The notes beneath the pieces are model-generated. The model searched no databases and was not told the DNA's origin. It saw only the letters and a program-made list of their open reading frames with translations. A stretch of DNA of 46,718 bases from Flavobacteriaceae bacterium (GTDB taxonomy: Bacteria; Bacteroidota; Bacteroidia; Flavobacteriales; Flavobacteriaceae), in assembly GCA_947371275.1 (NCBI GenBank), contig CANBOV010000009.1, forward strand, positions 1-46,718. Reading direction: 5' to 3'. The translations under genes were made by a program, and so were the position numbers. Below are positions 34,867 to 45,118 of this stretch, piece by piece. Every line of letters starts with the position of its first letter. The first letter of the stretch is position 1.

Positions 34867-36888
34867 ATGAAAAAAGTACAACTGCTTCTTGCATTGCTCT
34901 TTTCTATCGTTACGTTTTCACAGGAAGCTGTAAAAAGTGATACCTTGAAAACCGTAACCGTGGAAGCCAAACGCAAAGGTTTAAAAAAATCACTTTCAGG
35001 TACCGCAAATACAACCGTAGTAACGAGCCGCGAACTCCTAAAAGCGGCCTGCTGTAACCTAGCCGAAAGTTTCGAAACCAATCCGTCGATAGACGTCAAT
35101 TTCTCCGATGCGCTAACCGGAACTAAGCAAATCAAAATGCTAGGACTAACCAGCCCCTACATCATGATTACCGAGGAAAATATCCCTTCGGTTCGAGGTG
35201 CCTCACAGGCATACGGTCTCTCGTTTACCCCTGGTACTTGGGTCGAAAGCATCCAAATTACCAAAGGCGCCGGAAGTGTGGTCAATGGTTACGAAAGCAT
35301 CTCGGGCCAAATCAATACAGAACTAATCAAACCCTTAAAGGATATCCCCTTCTTTCTAAATGCCTACGGCTCGTCCGATTCTCGATTTGAATTGAATACG
35401 CATTTCAACAAGAAAGTTTCTGATTATTGGTCCACCAGCTTGTTCCTCCATGGCAATGCGCGTGTAACAAAAAAGGATATGAACAACGATGGGTTTCTAG
35501 ACAACCCCCTTGGCAAACAAGTGAATCTAACCAACCGCTGGCAATATTCCAATCCCAAAACAGGTTGGGTGTCGTTCTTAAACCTCCGCTATATGAAGGA
35601 TGATAAGCAAAGCGGCCAACTCAATTTCGACCCAAAAAAGGATAAGTTGACAACCAATTATTGGGGCTCCGAAATCAATACCGAACGACTTGATTTCTCT
35701 TCAAAAGTGGGCTACGTTTTCAAAGATATGCCGTTTCAAAGTATCGGGTTCCAAAATGCCTTCAGTAACCATAACCAACAATCGTATTTTGGCTTAAATC
35801 AGTACGATATAAAGCAACAAAGCTATTATTCAAACTTGATTTTCAATTCCATCATCAACAATACCAAACATAAATTTGCAACGGGACTGAATTTTAGCTA
35901 TGATAAATATGCCGAGTTTGTGAAGCTAGTAGATGTAAGCAGAATTGACAACTCCGTTGGGACCTTCTTTGAATATACCTACGACGATGCCGATAAATTC
36001 AGTTTTATCCTAGGGGGAAGAGTGGATTATCACAATAGGTTAGGGGCTTTCTTTACACCTAGACTGCACCTAAAATACAATCCATGGGAAAAGGCAGTGT
36101 TCAGAATATCCGCTGGTCGAGGCAAACGGGCCGCCAACATCTACGCCGAAAATCAAAACCTTCTAGCGACCTCCAGAATGTTTTCAGTCTTGGATTCCAA
36201 CGGAAAAATATACGGCCTGAAGCCCGAAATTGCTTGGAATTACGGACTAAGCTTTACCCAGAATTTCTTGCTCTTTGGGAAAAGTGCTGATGTTACATTG
36301 GATTTTTACCGAACCGATTTCCAAAATCAAGCCGTGGTTGATGTAATGAATAGTCCTCAACAAGCATTATTCTACAACCTCAAAGGGAAATCCTATGCCA
36401 ATAGTTTTCAATTAGATTTTAATATAGAAGTGATTAAACACCTTAACCTGAGAACAGCCTATAAATACTATGATAGTGCCACCGATTATCTTTCTGGAAG
36501 CTTCCAAAGACCCCTGCAGGCCAAACACCGCTTTTTCGGAAACCTAGAGTATGAAACCCATCGTGCCGAACAAGGACAGCAATGGAAATTTGACTATACT
36601 TATAATTGGTTAGGTAAACAACAGTTACCCAATACCGCAAGTAATCCAGTACAAGACAGGCTTCCCAACTTTTCTCCCGCATTTGCCCTAATGAATTTTC
36701 AAATTACGCGAACATTTTCAAGTACTTTCGAAATGTATTTAGGAGGGGAGAATATTGGTAATTACCGCCAAGACAAAGCCATCTTAGGGGCTAACGATCC
36801 TTTCGGACCCAATTTTGATTCCTCCATAGTATATGCACCGGTCTTCGGCCAAATGTATTATGCCGGACTCCGATTTAAAATAAAATAA
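34867..36888 (+). CDS. TonB-dependent receptor, metal (copper) type
   Basis: The ATG at 34867 gives 673 residues with a signal peptide (MKKVQLLLALLFSIVTFSQ); a longer frame from 34657 runs back through the preceding gene and is rejected. The plug domain begins TLKTVTVEAKRK, carries the unusual pair C62-C63 in KAACCNLAESFETN and continues with DVNFSDALTGTKQIKMLGL. The 22-strand barrel follows and ends in an aromatic strand (MYYAGLRFKIK). The CCNL(A/S)ESFETNPS block recurs in Bacteroidota receptors placed next to heavy-metal proteins. The substrate is not proven; neighbours with HMA and cysteine-rich domains favour copper. Confidence 0.88.
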   Translation: MKKVQLLLALLFSIVTFSQEAVKSDTLKTVTVEAKRKGLKKSLSGTANTTVVTSRELLKAACCNLAESFETNPSIDVNFSDALTGTKQIKMLGLTSPYIMITEENIPSVRGASQAYGLSFTPGTWVESIQITKGAGSVVNGYESISGQINTELIKPLKDIPFFLNAYGSSDSRFELNTHFNKKVSDYWSTSLFLHGNARVTKKDMNNDGFLDNPLGKQVNLTNRWQYSNPKTGWVSFLNLRYMKDDKQSGQLNFDPKKDKLTTNYWGSEINTERLDFSSKVGYVFKDMPFQSIGFQNAFSNHNQQSYFGLNQYDIKQQSYYSNLIFNSIINNTKHKFATGLNFSYDKYAEFVKLVDVSRIDNSVGTFFEYTYDDADKFSFILGGRVDYHNRLGAFFTPRLHLKYNPWEKAVFRISAGRGKRAANIYAENQNLLATSRMFSVLDSNGKIYGLKPEIAWNYGLSFTQNFLLFGKSADVTLDFYRTDFQNQAVVDVMNSPQQALFYNLKGKSYANSFQLDFNIEVIKHLNLRTAYKYYDSATDYLSGSFQRPLQAKHRFFGNLEYETHRAEQGQQWKFDYTYNWLGKQQLPNTASNPVQDRLPNFSPAFALMNFQITRTFSSTFEMYLGGENIGNYRQDKAILGANDPFGPNFDSSIVYAPVFGQMYYAGLRFKIK

Positions 36889-36905
36889 CTTAAAATAAAG
36901 AAATA

Positions 36906-37247
36906 ATGAAAAATGTAATTTTAGGATTGATGGTGCTTTTTGTATCACTTTCAACACAAGCACAAGATAAAAAGAATAAAAATGCCAAATACGAATTTGA
37001 AGTAAATGGTAATTGTGAACAATGCAAAAAAAGAATAGAAAAGGCAGCCTTTTCCGTTCCGGGAGTAAAAAGTGCCGAATGGCACGAAGACGACCATACC
37101 TTGCATATAATTATAAATGAAGAAAAATGTTCCGTAGTGGATGTAAAAAAAGCAGTAGCCAAGGCAGGCCATGATACTGACGATATAAAAGCAGAATCCA
37201 AAGTATATAATAATTTGCCCGGATGTTGTCAATACGATAGAAAGTAA
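36906..37247 (+). CDS. Secreted heavy-metal-associated (HMA) domain protein
   Basis: This 113-residue protein has a signal peptide ending at about residue 20 (VSLSTQAQ) and one HMA domain with the metal motif C37-E-Q-C40 (NGNCEQCKKRIEKAA). The fold signature GVKSAEWHEDDHTLHI and VDVKKAVAKAGHD follows, and the C-terminus has a further cysteine pair (GCCQY). This is a periplasmic metal chaperone or sensor type, as in copper trafficking. It starts 17 bp after the receptor stop and ends in a terminator, closing the cassette. Confidence 0.88.
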   Translation: MKNVILGLMVLFVSLSTQAQDKKNKNAKYEFEVNGNCEQCKKRIEKAAFSVPGVKSAEWHEDDHTLHIIINEEKCSVVDVKKAVAKAGHDTDDIKAESKVYNNLPGCCQYDRK

Positions 37248-37252
37248 TAAAG

Positions 37253-37279
37253 AACTCCTCCTCATGAGGAGTTTTTTAT
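37253..37279 (+). terminator. Terminator after the HMA protein gene
   Basis: AACTCCTC (37253-37260) pairs with GAGGAGTT (37266-37273), with loop CTCAT and a following T-run to 37278. Confidence 0.88.
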
Positions 37280-37312
37280 TTGTTTAACTTTGAGCTAATA
37301 ATTTTATCTTTA
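37279..37312 (+). promoter_or_regulatory. Candidate promoter of the carbonic anhydrase gene
   Basis: TTTG at 37279-37282, a 22-bp spacer and TATCTTTA at 37305-37312 (7 of 8 to the -7 consensus) lie 29 bp before the ATG. Confidence 0.45.
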
Positions 37313-37341
37313 CCAATCAATAACGACTTCAATAAACAATC

Positions 37342-37977
37342 ATGAGCGATTTCTATAAAAAGATACTCGATAATAACAAGCAATGGGTGGTAAATCAATT
37401 GCAACTCGACCCCAATTATTTCAAAGATTTATCACAAGGTCAAAATCCTCCTTTATTGTGGATTGGTTGCTCAGACAGTCGCGTGCCCGCCAACGAAATC
37501 ATTGGTGCCAAACCCGGGGAAGTATTCGTTCATAGAAACATCGCCAATATGGTCATACATTCCGATATGAACATGCTAAGCGTCCTAGACTATGCCGTGA
37601 ATGCGTTAAAAATAAAACACGTTATCGTATGTGGTCATTATGGATGCGGAGGGATTAAAGCAGCCATGGGAAACAACTCTATAGGGATTATTGACAACTG
37701 GATACGCCACATCAAAGACGTCTACCGCCTGCACCATCAAGAACTAAATGCCATTGAAAATGAAAACGATCGCTTCAACCGCTTCGTGGAAGTCAATGTA
37801 ATCGAACAAGTATACGATCTGGCCAAAACTTCTATAGTACAATCAGCTTGGAATAGCGGACAAGAAGTAACCTTACACGGTTGGGTGTACGGATTGAATT
37901 CCGGATTTGTAACCGATTTAAATGTTAATTTTAGTAGTAATACAGATTTAGATGATGTATACCAATTAGAGTTTTAA
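37342..37977 (+). CDS. Beta-class carbonic anhydrase
   Basis: This 211-residue enzyme hydrates CO2 to bicarbonate using a zinc held by two cysteines and a histidine. The motif CSDSRVPA gives the first cysteine and the Asp-Arg dyad; VCGHYGCGGI gives the histidine and the second cysteine. The NIANMV segment and VLDYAVNAL between them are also typical. There is no signal peptide, so it is cytoplasmic. It is transcribed alone between a terminator and the DedA gene. Confidence 0.95.
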   Translation: MSDFYKKILDNNKQWVVNQLQLDPNYFKDLSQGQNPPLLWIGCSDSRVPANEIIGAKPGEVFVHRNIANMVIHSDMNMLSVLDYAVNALKIKHVIVCGHYGCGGIKAAMGNNSIGIIDNWIRHIKDVYRLHHQELNAIENENDRFNRFVEVNVIEQVYDLAKTSIVQSAWNSGQEVTLHGWVYGLNSGFVTDLNVNFSSNTDLDDVYQLEF

Positions 37978-38078
37978 ACGAAGGATAATATTGTCTTAAA
38001 TTCTTCATAAATGCCCTGATACCCAAAAAATATGTTTAATTTCACGCTCGAATTTTTAGCTATCTAATTTTATAATCC

Positions 38079-38765
38079 ATGAACAATTTTGATTGGATGC
38101 AATTGTTAAACCCCGAATTTTATATTACCATGTCTGTGGGTGGTGTGAAAATCGGTCTTTGGATTGTATTATTTATTGTATTTGCCGAAACAGGTCTATT
38201 TGCAGGCTTCTTTTTACCTGGAGACAGTTTACTCTTTTTGTCGGGTATCTACAGTCGCGACTTAATAGAAAGCTTTTCTTTTATAAAAAGTGATCTAGTC
38301 AATGTAACACTTTTGTCCACTTTAATAGCTACAGCGGGTATCCTTGGAAACATGTTGGGCTACTGGTTTGGCTCCAAGAGTGGCTACTATTTATATAAAA
38401 AACAAGATAGCTTCTGGTTCAAGAAAAAATACCTCATTCAATCTAAAGATTTCTTTGAACGCTTCGGCGGTAAAGCCATTATCTTTGCTCGCTTTCTTCC
38501 CATAGTAAGAACGTTTGCCCCTATAGTAGCGGGTATAGTAACCATGGATAAAAAGAAATTCATGTTCTATAACATTGTAAGCTCTTTCCTTTGGTCGTTC
38601 GCTCTAATCTTTTCGGGTCATTACCTCTATGGTATGTTTTTAGATAAATTCCAAATTGATTTAAAACACCATATCGAAAAGATAGTCATCGGTATTATCC
38701 TGATTTCAACCCTGCCAGTCTTACTCAAAATGATAAAAAAATCGCCTAGTAAAAACCAAGAATAA
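38079..38765 (+). CDS. DedA/VTT family membrane protein
   Basis: This 228-residue inner-membrane protein has five to six hydrophobic segments. The DedA-family motifs FLPGDSLLFLSG, GNMLGYWFGSKSGY and FARFLPIVRTFAPIVAG (with the paired conserved arginines) are present. Members are implicated in lipid carrier recycling (undecaprenyl-phosphate or phospholipid flipping) and membrane potential. It is followed by a shared bidirectional terminator. Confidence 0.93.
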   Translation: MNNFDWMQLLNPEFYITMSVGGVKIGLWIVLFIVFAETGLFAGFFLPGDSLLFLSGIYSRDLIESFSFIKSDLVNVTLLSTLIATAGILGNMLGYWFGSKSGYYLYKKQDSFWFKKKYLIQSKDFFERFGGKAIIFARFLPIVRTFAPIVAGIVTMDKKKFMFYNIVSSFLWSFALIFSGHYLYGMFLDKFQIDLKHHIEKIVIGIILISTLPVLLKMIKKSPSKNQE

Positions 38766-38795
38766 AAAATGCCTCACAACAGTGAGGCATTTTTT
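38764..38795. terminator. Bidirectional terminator between dedA and the macroglobulin-like gene
   Basis: A 14-bp stem AAAAAATGCCTCAC (38764-38777) with its complement (38782-38795) and loop AACA has A/T runs on both sides. It overlaps the last bases of both convergent genes. Confidence 0.9.
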
Positions 38796-41157
38796 ATTTT
38801 AATTCTAAAGTTTGCTCTTCTTCAAATAGTTGCCCCTCACTACTCATACCCTCAATAAGTATAGTGCAGGTGGGCTTATTATAATCCGTGATTTCAAATA
38901 TAAATTGTCCTTGCTCATCCAATACGGTTCGCGGAGCCCAGTCAATCAAACCAAAATGATCAAATCCACTGCTTTGCGATTTATCATAATCTGCATTTTT
39001 AAAAGGCTCTATATGCGAAAAACCATCTTTGATGAAAATCGAAGCAGAATTCGAATTGGAATTGTAATTGCTTAAACTTATTTTCTTTCTATAGACTTTT
39101 ATAACCCCAAAATGATTATTCATACTCGGAACTATGGCGTGTGGATTAAGATAAATTTCATCCAGCTCACTCATTTTCATGACGCTCAATTCGTCTTGCG
39201 ACATTATTTGCCTATCGTCTATATAAATATCTGGAGTAGCTGCGGCCGAATTCAAAGTCGTGGGAACCCTAGTGTAAATAGTAGCCAATCCATAATTTCG
39301 AACCACCTTAAACCCATTCAACTCTATGAAATCTAATAGGTTTTGATTCAACATTTTTTCATCTACTTTAAAGCCTCGTAAGTTCGCATTGCCCAGCATA
39401 GTTTCATAGGTCAACTTCTTCTTGTTCGAGAAAACTTTTACTTCGGCCAATTGAATGGTCTTAGAGGAAAAACTCGGTAGGTCAGCAAGCGATTCAAATT
39501 TCTCTAAGGGCACATCATCACAATTTGCAGCAATGATTGGCTTAAAAGCTTTGTAAAAGGGCTTTTTTCGGTCGTAGACCGTTGGGGTCAAATTACTTTT
39601 TATTTCTTCAAAATTAGGGAGTTTTTGCAAAGACAAATTGATCCTCGTAGAGTCCGCAAGCAACAAATGCTCAAATCCATAGTCCCCCTTTTCGCTAACA
39701 TCCGACGATAGCATTAATAGATCTTTAAACGAACGCGCTTTTACTTTGTGATAGGTCTTGTTCTGAATCTTAGAATCAAGCGTGCCTTTTATACTGATTC
39801 CAATGTCAAAACTAAATTGGGTTGAAGGGGTGTTGAACTTCATGAATTCCCAAGAATATTTTATAGAATCTTGATTTAGTAGCGCTAAATCCAAGGCATA
39901 CTGAGTCGCTCTCCCTCTCGCTTGAAAGTAATAATTGGAATGGGCTAGCGGTCCTGTGATATAGGGTTTGATCGTTAATCCATAAAGCAAGTGATCCGTA
40001 TCGCTAGCAAAGGTTTCATGGGGTAAAACGGTAATGCTTGAAAGAGAATTGGCATAAGTAGAATAACCTACGATTTTTATTTTATTGGCTTTGTATTCAC
40101 TTTTAACCAAAGTAAGTTTGTTTCCCGGTGTAGGATAGTTATAAATCAAACGCTCAGCCCACTCTTTCATATCCGAATCAATAATCCGAAGTGTAGTAAT
40201 GCCCTCAAATAATTCACTATGGTCAATGGAAATAGTTTGCTCTAATGATCGAGTTAAGTCAATCAAGGTGTATTTCTGATCTTGATGCGCTAAGAGATAC
40301 AGTTTTTTGCCCTCCAACAAATTCATAGTGGAAGGATTGGACTTAATCTTAACTATGGTTTTTCCTTCCAATGTAAAATTGTTTACCTCCAAACCAAATC
40401 CAAACGGTTCCAAAGAAGGCAAGACTTGCTCAATGGTTTTATCGCTATAAGAAACAACTACTTTGAAAGCATCGTCTATCGGACTAACATCAAAACGGCC
40501 ATAGCCAAATTTATCTAATTTAAAGGTTTTTAATACCGCTCCTTGGCTATTGAGCACCGAGGCTTCAAGGTCTTTAGGTGAATTGCCCCGGCAATCGGCT
40601 AGGCGAATTCCAAGGCTGTTGGATAAATTCTTTACATAATGGCCTCCTTCTGGATGTAGGGTAATGCCAAGGGTCTCCGCATTTATTTTAAGGTTGTTTT
40701 TAATCCCTTCTTCTGGATTAATTAGGTTTACTTTTACCAAAGTGGATTCATCCTCATTAAAATTATTCATCCAATTGGTATAAACTTGTATATAATAATC
40801 TCCAGAGGCTAGAGATGGCTTCAATTTAACATTTCCCGAGAAAACTCCATTATTGGCAAATACCAATTGCTCAGAAAGTAAATTTCCTTTCCCATCATAC
40901 AATACTACATAAACGTTAGTCGTAAAATAGGGTTTGTTCGTTTTCCTATTAAGGATGTAGCCTTGAAACCAAATGGTTTCATGGGTGATATAAGTACTCT
41001 TGTCAACGTGCAGATGAATGGCCTCACGCTCTAAATCAAAATAATTCTCAATGACTCCTGCAATTTTTGCTTTGTTTTCATCTTCAACAGTCTGACTGTA
41101 CAAGGGTTCAAGAAAGGCAAGAACAACAAGTAAAAAAATAAAGCGTAACTTTTTCAT
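38794..41157 (-). CDS. Large secreted macroglobulin-like protein with plug-like C-terminus
   Basis: This 787-residue protein has a signal peptide (FIFLLVVLAFLEPLYSQ). Residues about 45-150 look like an alpha-2-macroglobulin MG2 domain (LHVDKSTYITHETIWFQGYI, then NVYVVLYDGKGNLLSEQL and SGDYYIQVYTNW). The middle part is beta-rich and unrecognised. Near residues 580-700 is a TonB plug-like segment (IYIDDRQI, then MSELDEIYLNPH and FGVIKVYRK), but no 22-strand barrel follows. It is probably a periplasmic or surface protein. Function is unknown; a link to outer-membrane complexes is inferred from the plug-like part. Confidence 0.7.
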   Translation of the reverse strand: MKKLRFIFLLVVLAFLEPLYSQTVEDENKAKIAGVIENYFDLEREAIHLHVDKSTYITHETIWFQGYILNRKTNKPYFTTNVYVVLYDGKGNLLSEQLVFANNGVFSGNVKLKPSLASGDYYIQVYTNWMNNFNEDESTLVKVNLINPEEGIKNNLKINAETLGITLHPEGGHYVKNLSNSLGIRLADCRGNSPKDLEASVLNSQGAVLKTFKLDKFGYGRFDVSPIDDAFKVVVSYSDKTIEQVLPSLEPFGFGLEVNNFTLEGKTIVKIKSNPSTMNLLEGKKLYLLAHQDQKYTLIDLTRSLEQTISIDHSELFEGITTLRIIDSDMKEWAERLIYNYPTPGNKLTLVKSEYKANKIKIVGYSTYANSLSSITVLPHETFASDTDHLLYGLTIKPYITGPLAHSNYYFQARGRATQYALDLALLNQDSIKYSWEFMKFNTPSTQFSFDIGISIKGTLDSKIQNKTYHKVKARSFKDLLMLSSDVSEKGDYGFEHLLLADSTRINLSLQKLPNFEEIKSNLTPTVYDRKKPFYKAFKPIIAANCDDVPLEKFESLADLPSFSSKTIQLAEVKVFSNKKKLTYETMLGNANLRGFKVDEKMLNQNLLDFIELNGFKVVRNYGLATIYTRVPTTLNSAAATPDIYIDDRQIMSQDELSVMKMSELDEIYLNPHAIVPSMNNHFGVIKVYRKKISLSNYNSNSNSASIFIKDGFSHIEPFKNADYDKSQSSGFDHFGLIDWAPRTVLDEQGQFIFEITDYNKPTCTILIEGMSSEGQLFEEEQTLELK

Positions 41158-41214
41158 CTAATAAAGCATTAATTAGTTTTTAAAAGTATAACTATTTATT
41201 TACAAATAAAACAA

Positions 41215-41244
41215 AAAAACGCCTCATTAGAATGAGGCGTTTTT
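41215..41244 (-). terminator. Terminator of groL
   Basis: AAAAACGCCTCATT (41215-41228) and its complement (41231-41244) form a long stem with a tiny loop. T-runs occur on both strands; it lies about 40 bp after the groL stop on the minus strand. Confidence 0.85.
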
Positions 41245-41286
41245 ATTATCAATTTTGTACTTTTTAATCAGTACGGTAGGCTTTCA

Positions 41287-42948
<1,662 letters not shown>

Positions 42949-42965
42949 TCAAATCTTACTACTAG

Positions 42966-43241
42966 TTAAATAATCGCTAGGATGTCATCCTCACGCATGA
43001 TTAAATAATCCTTGCCATCAAACTTCAAGTCAGTGCCCGCATACTTCCCGTATAAAACGGTGTCGCCAACTTTTACCGTCATAGGCTCATCCTTTTTTCC
43101 GTTCCCAACCGCAACTACGGTTCCTTTTTGTGGTTTTTCTTTTGCAGTATCCGGTATGATAATTCCAGATGCTGTCTGTGTTTCTGCCGCAGCAGGCTCC
43201 ACGATTACTCTGTCTGAAAGGGGTTTAATCTGTAATGCCAT
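42966..43241 (-). CDS. groS: Co-chaperonin GroES (10 kDa)
   Basis: GroES (91 residues) caps the GroEL ring. Family marks are [15 protein letters not shown], the mobile loop region [37 protein letters not shown] and the end [13 protein letters not shown]. It is the first gene of groSL. No CIRCE element is visible upstream; on the minus strand the leader holds TTGTCAG and TGGCAC 11 bp apart, a possible heat-shock control site, unproven. Confidence 0.97.
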   Translation of the reverse strand: MALQIKPLSDRVIVEPAAAETQTASGIIIPDTAKEKPQKGTVVAVGNGKKDEPMTVKVGDTVLYGKYAGTDLKFDGKDYLIMREDDILAII

Positions 43242-43328
43242 AATTAAATTATTTTTTATGTTATTAGTGGTAATGCTGTTTTCAGAAATTGTGCCAAGTA
43301 TGCCTAACTGACAATTTATCCTAAAAAA

Positions 43329-43354
43329 AATGCCAGCATGTCAGTGCTGGCATT
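43329..43354 (-). terminator. Terminator of secG
   Basis: AATGCCAGCA (43329-43338) pairs with TGCTGGCATT (43345-43354) around TGTCAG. On the minus strand a run of T (complement of 43323-43330) follows. It separates the secG operon from groSL. Confidence 0.88.
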
Positions 43355-43373
43355 GTATAGTATATACCTGAAA

Positions 43374-43715
43374 TTATTTTTTAGTACTCTCAGCTTGTTT
43401 TCCTGGTGTAACAGGTGCAGGAGTAACCGTTTTTGGCGCTGCCATATCTTTTTCATTAATGATTTTTGAATTAGCATCACTCAAGCTTCCTGAAAAACTC
43501 AAACTTGATAATAAAATCAAAAGGATTAAAATAGTAGCCAAAGTCCAAGTACTTTTATCTAAAAAGTCAGTCGTTTTTTGAACTCCTCCCATTTGCGTTG
43601 AACCGCCCAATGAAGAAGATAAACCACCACCTTTAGGATTTTGAACCATGATTACGATAATCAATAGAAAACAAACTATTGTTATCAGTACTAAAAAAAT
43701 TGAAAATGTGCTCAT
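43374..43715 (-). CDS. secG: Preprotein translocase subunit SecG
   Basis: SecG (113 residues) is a small subunit of the SecYEG channel. It has two membrane helices (about residues 3-22 and 55-76) joined by the typical loop VQNPKGGGLSSSLGGSTQMGG. The C-terminal tail is Pro/Thr/Lys-rich. It begins 6 bp after the TPR gene stop, so it is in one operon with the TPR gene and lptE. Confidence 0.95.
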   Translation of the reverse strand: MSTFSIFLVLITIVCFLLIIVIMVQNPKGGGLSSSLGGSTQMGGVQKTTDFLDKSTWTLATILILLILLSSLSFSGSLSDANSKIINEKDMAAPKTVTPAPVTPGKQAESTKK

Positions 43716-43721
43716 TATGTA

Positions 43722-44534
43722 TTAATTATTTTGTTGTAAAATTTTAATATCCGAAATTCGGTCTGCAAAGAAACTACTTTTTTCTGGATATTTCAAAATT
43801 AATATTTCATAGGCTTGAATTGCTTTTGAATATTTCTTTTGCTCTAAATAAACCCGGGCCAAAGTTTCCGTCATTAAATAGGAAGTATCCTCCGCCTGTT
43901 GGGGGATGACGGGTCCACTACTGTCTTTTGCTATAGGAGTTATTTTCGGATTATTCTCGATGAATTTATCAATCAAATCGATTTTTTTCTTCTTGTCTAA
44001 CGTTGCAACAACGACATTTTCTTCTCGAATAATAGGCTGTAAACGGGATAATTGTAACCATTCCTGAAACGAATGTCTTTCGTTTTTTGAAAATTCTAAT
44101 GGTTTCCCAAGGGCCAAATTTTCAACAACTTGCTGCGTTGCCGCCGGTGTAGCTTCTTTAATGGAAGTCAATATCGATTGCTCCAATAAGGCTGCAGAAG
44201 TTGGCGTCTCTGCCGCTATGACATGTTCACTGCCTACCACATTCATATTCATTAACTCCTCCAATTTCTTTTCATACAAGCCTTTTTGTACTGAGATAAA
44301 ACTGTCCGACGTAATGAAGTCAAATAAGATACTGCGGTCAGTAGTATAAGCCGCCGACACTTTTAAAGCGTGATTGTAATGAAAACTATCCTGATTGTAC
44401 AAATGCTTCAGCTTCAAAACACGAGCGCTCTGAAAATAGGGAAACGCCAACAATACATTGTCTAAGGTGTCTGCATACTTGTCATTGACCGCATCAGGTT
44501 TGTTCAGTAAATAAGTGTAATCAGTTAAATTCAA
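43722..44534 (-). CDS. TPR-repeat protein, conserved lptE-secG neighbour
   Basis: This 270-residue soluble protein has no clear signal peptide. The N-terminal half (DNVLLAFPYFQSARVLKLKHLY) looks helical and the C-terminal part is a TPR-like helix pair (ETLARVYLEQKKYSKAIQAYEILILKYPEKS). Between them lies a Lys-rich segment (KKKKIDLIDKFIENNPKI). Function is unknown. The same gene order lptE / TPR / secG is common in flavobacteria, so a role in envelope biogenesis is plausible. It starts 28 bp after lptE. Confidence 0.82.
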   Translation of the reverse strand: MNLTDYTYLLNKPDAVNDKYADTLDNVLLAFPYFQSARVLKLKHLYNQDSFHYNHALKVSAAYTTDRSILFDFITSDSFISVQKGLYEKKLEELMNMNVVGSEHVIAAETPTSAALLEQSILTSIKEATPAATQQVVENLALGKPLEFSKNERHSFQEWLQLSRLQPIIREENVVVATLDKKKKIDLIDKFIENNPKITPIAKDSSGPVIPQQAEDTSYLMTETLARVYLEQKKYSKAIQAYEILILKYPEKSSFFADRISDIKILQQNN

Positions 44535-44562
44535 AATTCAAAGGTTTAATAACGACTGTGCA

Positions 44563-45066
44563 CTACCATTTCGCCAACGACTCATTAAAGATGTCCTGCG
44601 TGATACGCTCAAAAATAACATCCAAAGCTTCCGTCAATTTCGAACCTATTAATTGGGTAGAACCATCATAATCAAAATAAAAAGAAAAGCGCTTCTCAAA
44701 ATTATCGGTTTCTTTATTCTTATTGCTAAAACGTACATTCACCGTTACCGTCAAACGGTTTTGTGCCGCTTTCTGATCCGCTGTAGCCGTCATCGGAGTA
44801 ATACGGTATTCCGTGATTTCTCCTTCATATAATAAATCACCATTCGATCCAGTTAAGTTCAAATTGGTTTGATTCTGAATGATTTCTTGAAGTTTAAGCG
44901 TGAAATTGCGATCCAATCCGGGCTCAATCAATTCGGCATTATTTTGAAAATAATTTACTTGAAAAGTTTTAGCATCTATAGGCTTTGCTCCCGTAAAATT
45001 ATATACAGAACAGCCGTTGATACTCAAAACAACACAACAAAGGATAATGAATTTGATAAACTTCAT
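44563..45066 (-). CDS. lptE: LPS-assembly lipoprotein LptE
   Basis: The ATG at 45066 gives a 167-residue lipoprotein with signal MKFIKFIILCCVVLSINGCS (lipobox INGC). A frame continuing to 45159 adds 31 residues with no signal character and runs into the next gene, so it is rejected. The mature part has the LptE pattern SVYNFTGAKPIDAKTFQVNY, TEYRITPMTATADQKAAQNR and the C-terminal ALDVIFERITQDIFNESLAKW. LptE sits with LptD in the outer membrane and places LPS on the surface. Confidence 0.92.
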   Translation of the reverse strand: MKFIKFIILCCVVLSINGCSVYNFTGAKPIDAKTFQVNYFQNNAELIEPGLDRNFTLKLQEIIQNQTNLNLTGSNGDLLYEGEITEYRITPMTATADQKAAQNRLTVTVNVRFSNKNKETDNFEKRFSFYFDYDGSTQLIGSKLTEALDVIFERITQDIFNESLAKW

Positions 45067-45118
45067 GCTTCTAATTAAAGGGCTAAAGTAATTCTTTATT
45101 TTGAATTGAAGAAGAAGA

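Noticed and set aside
43286..43298. Sigma-54 promoter of groS
   Set aside because: TGGCAC fits the -24 element, but the -12 GC is missing at the required spacing.
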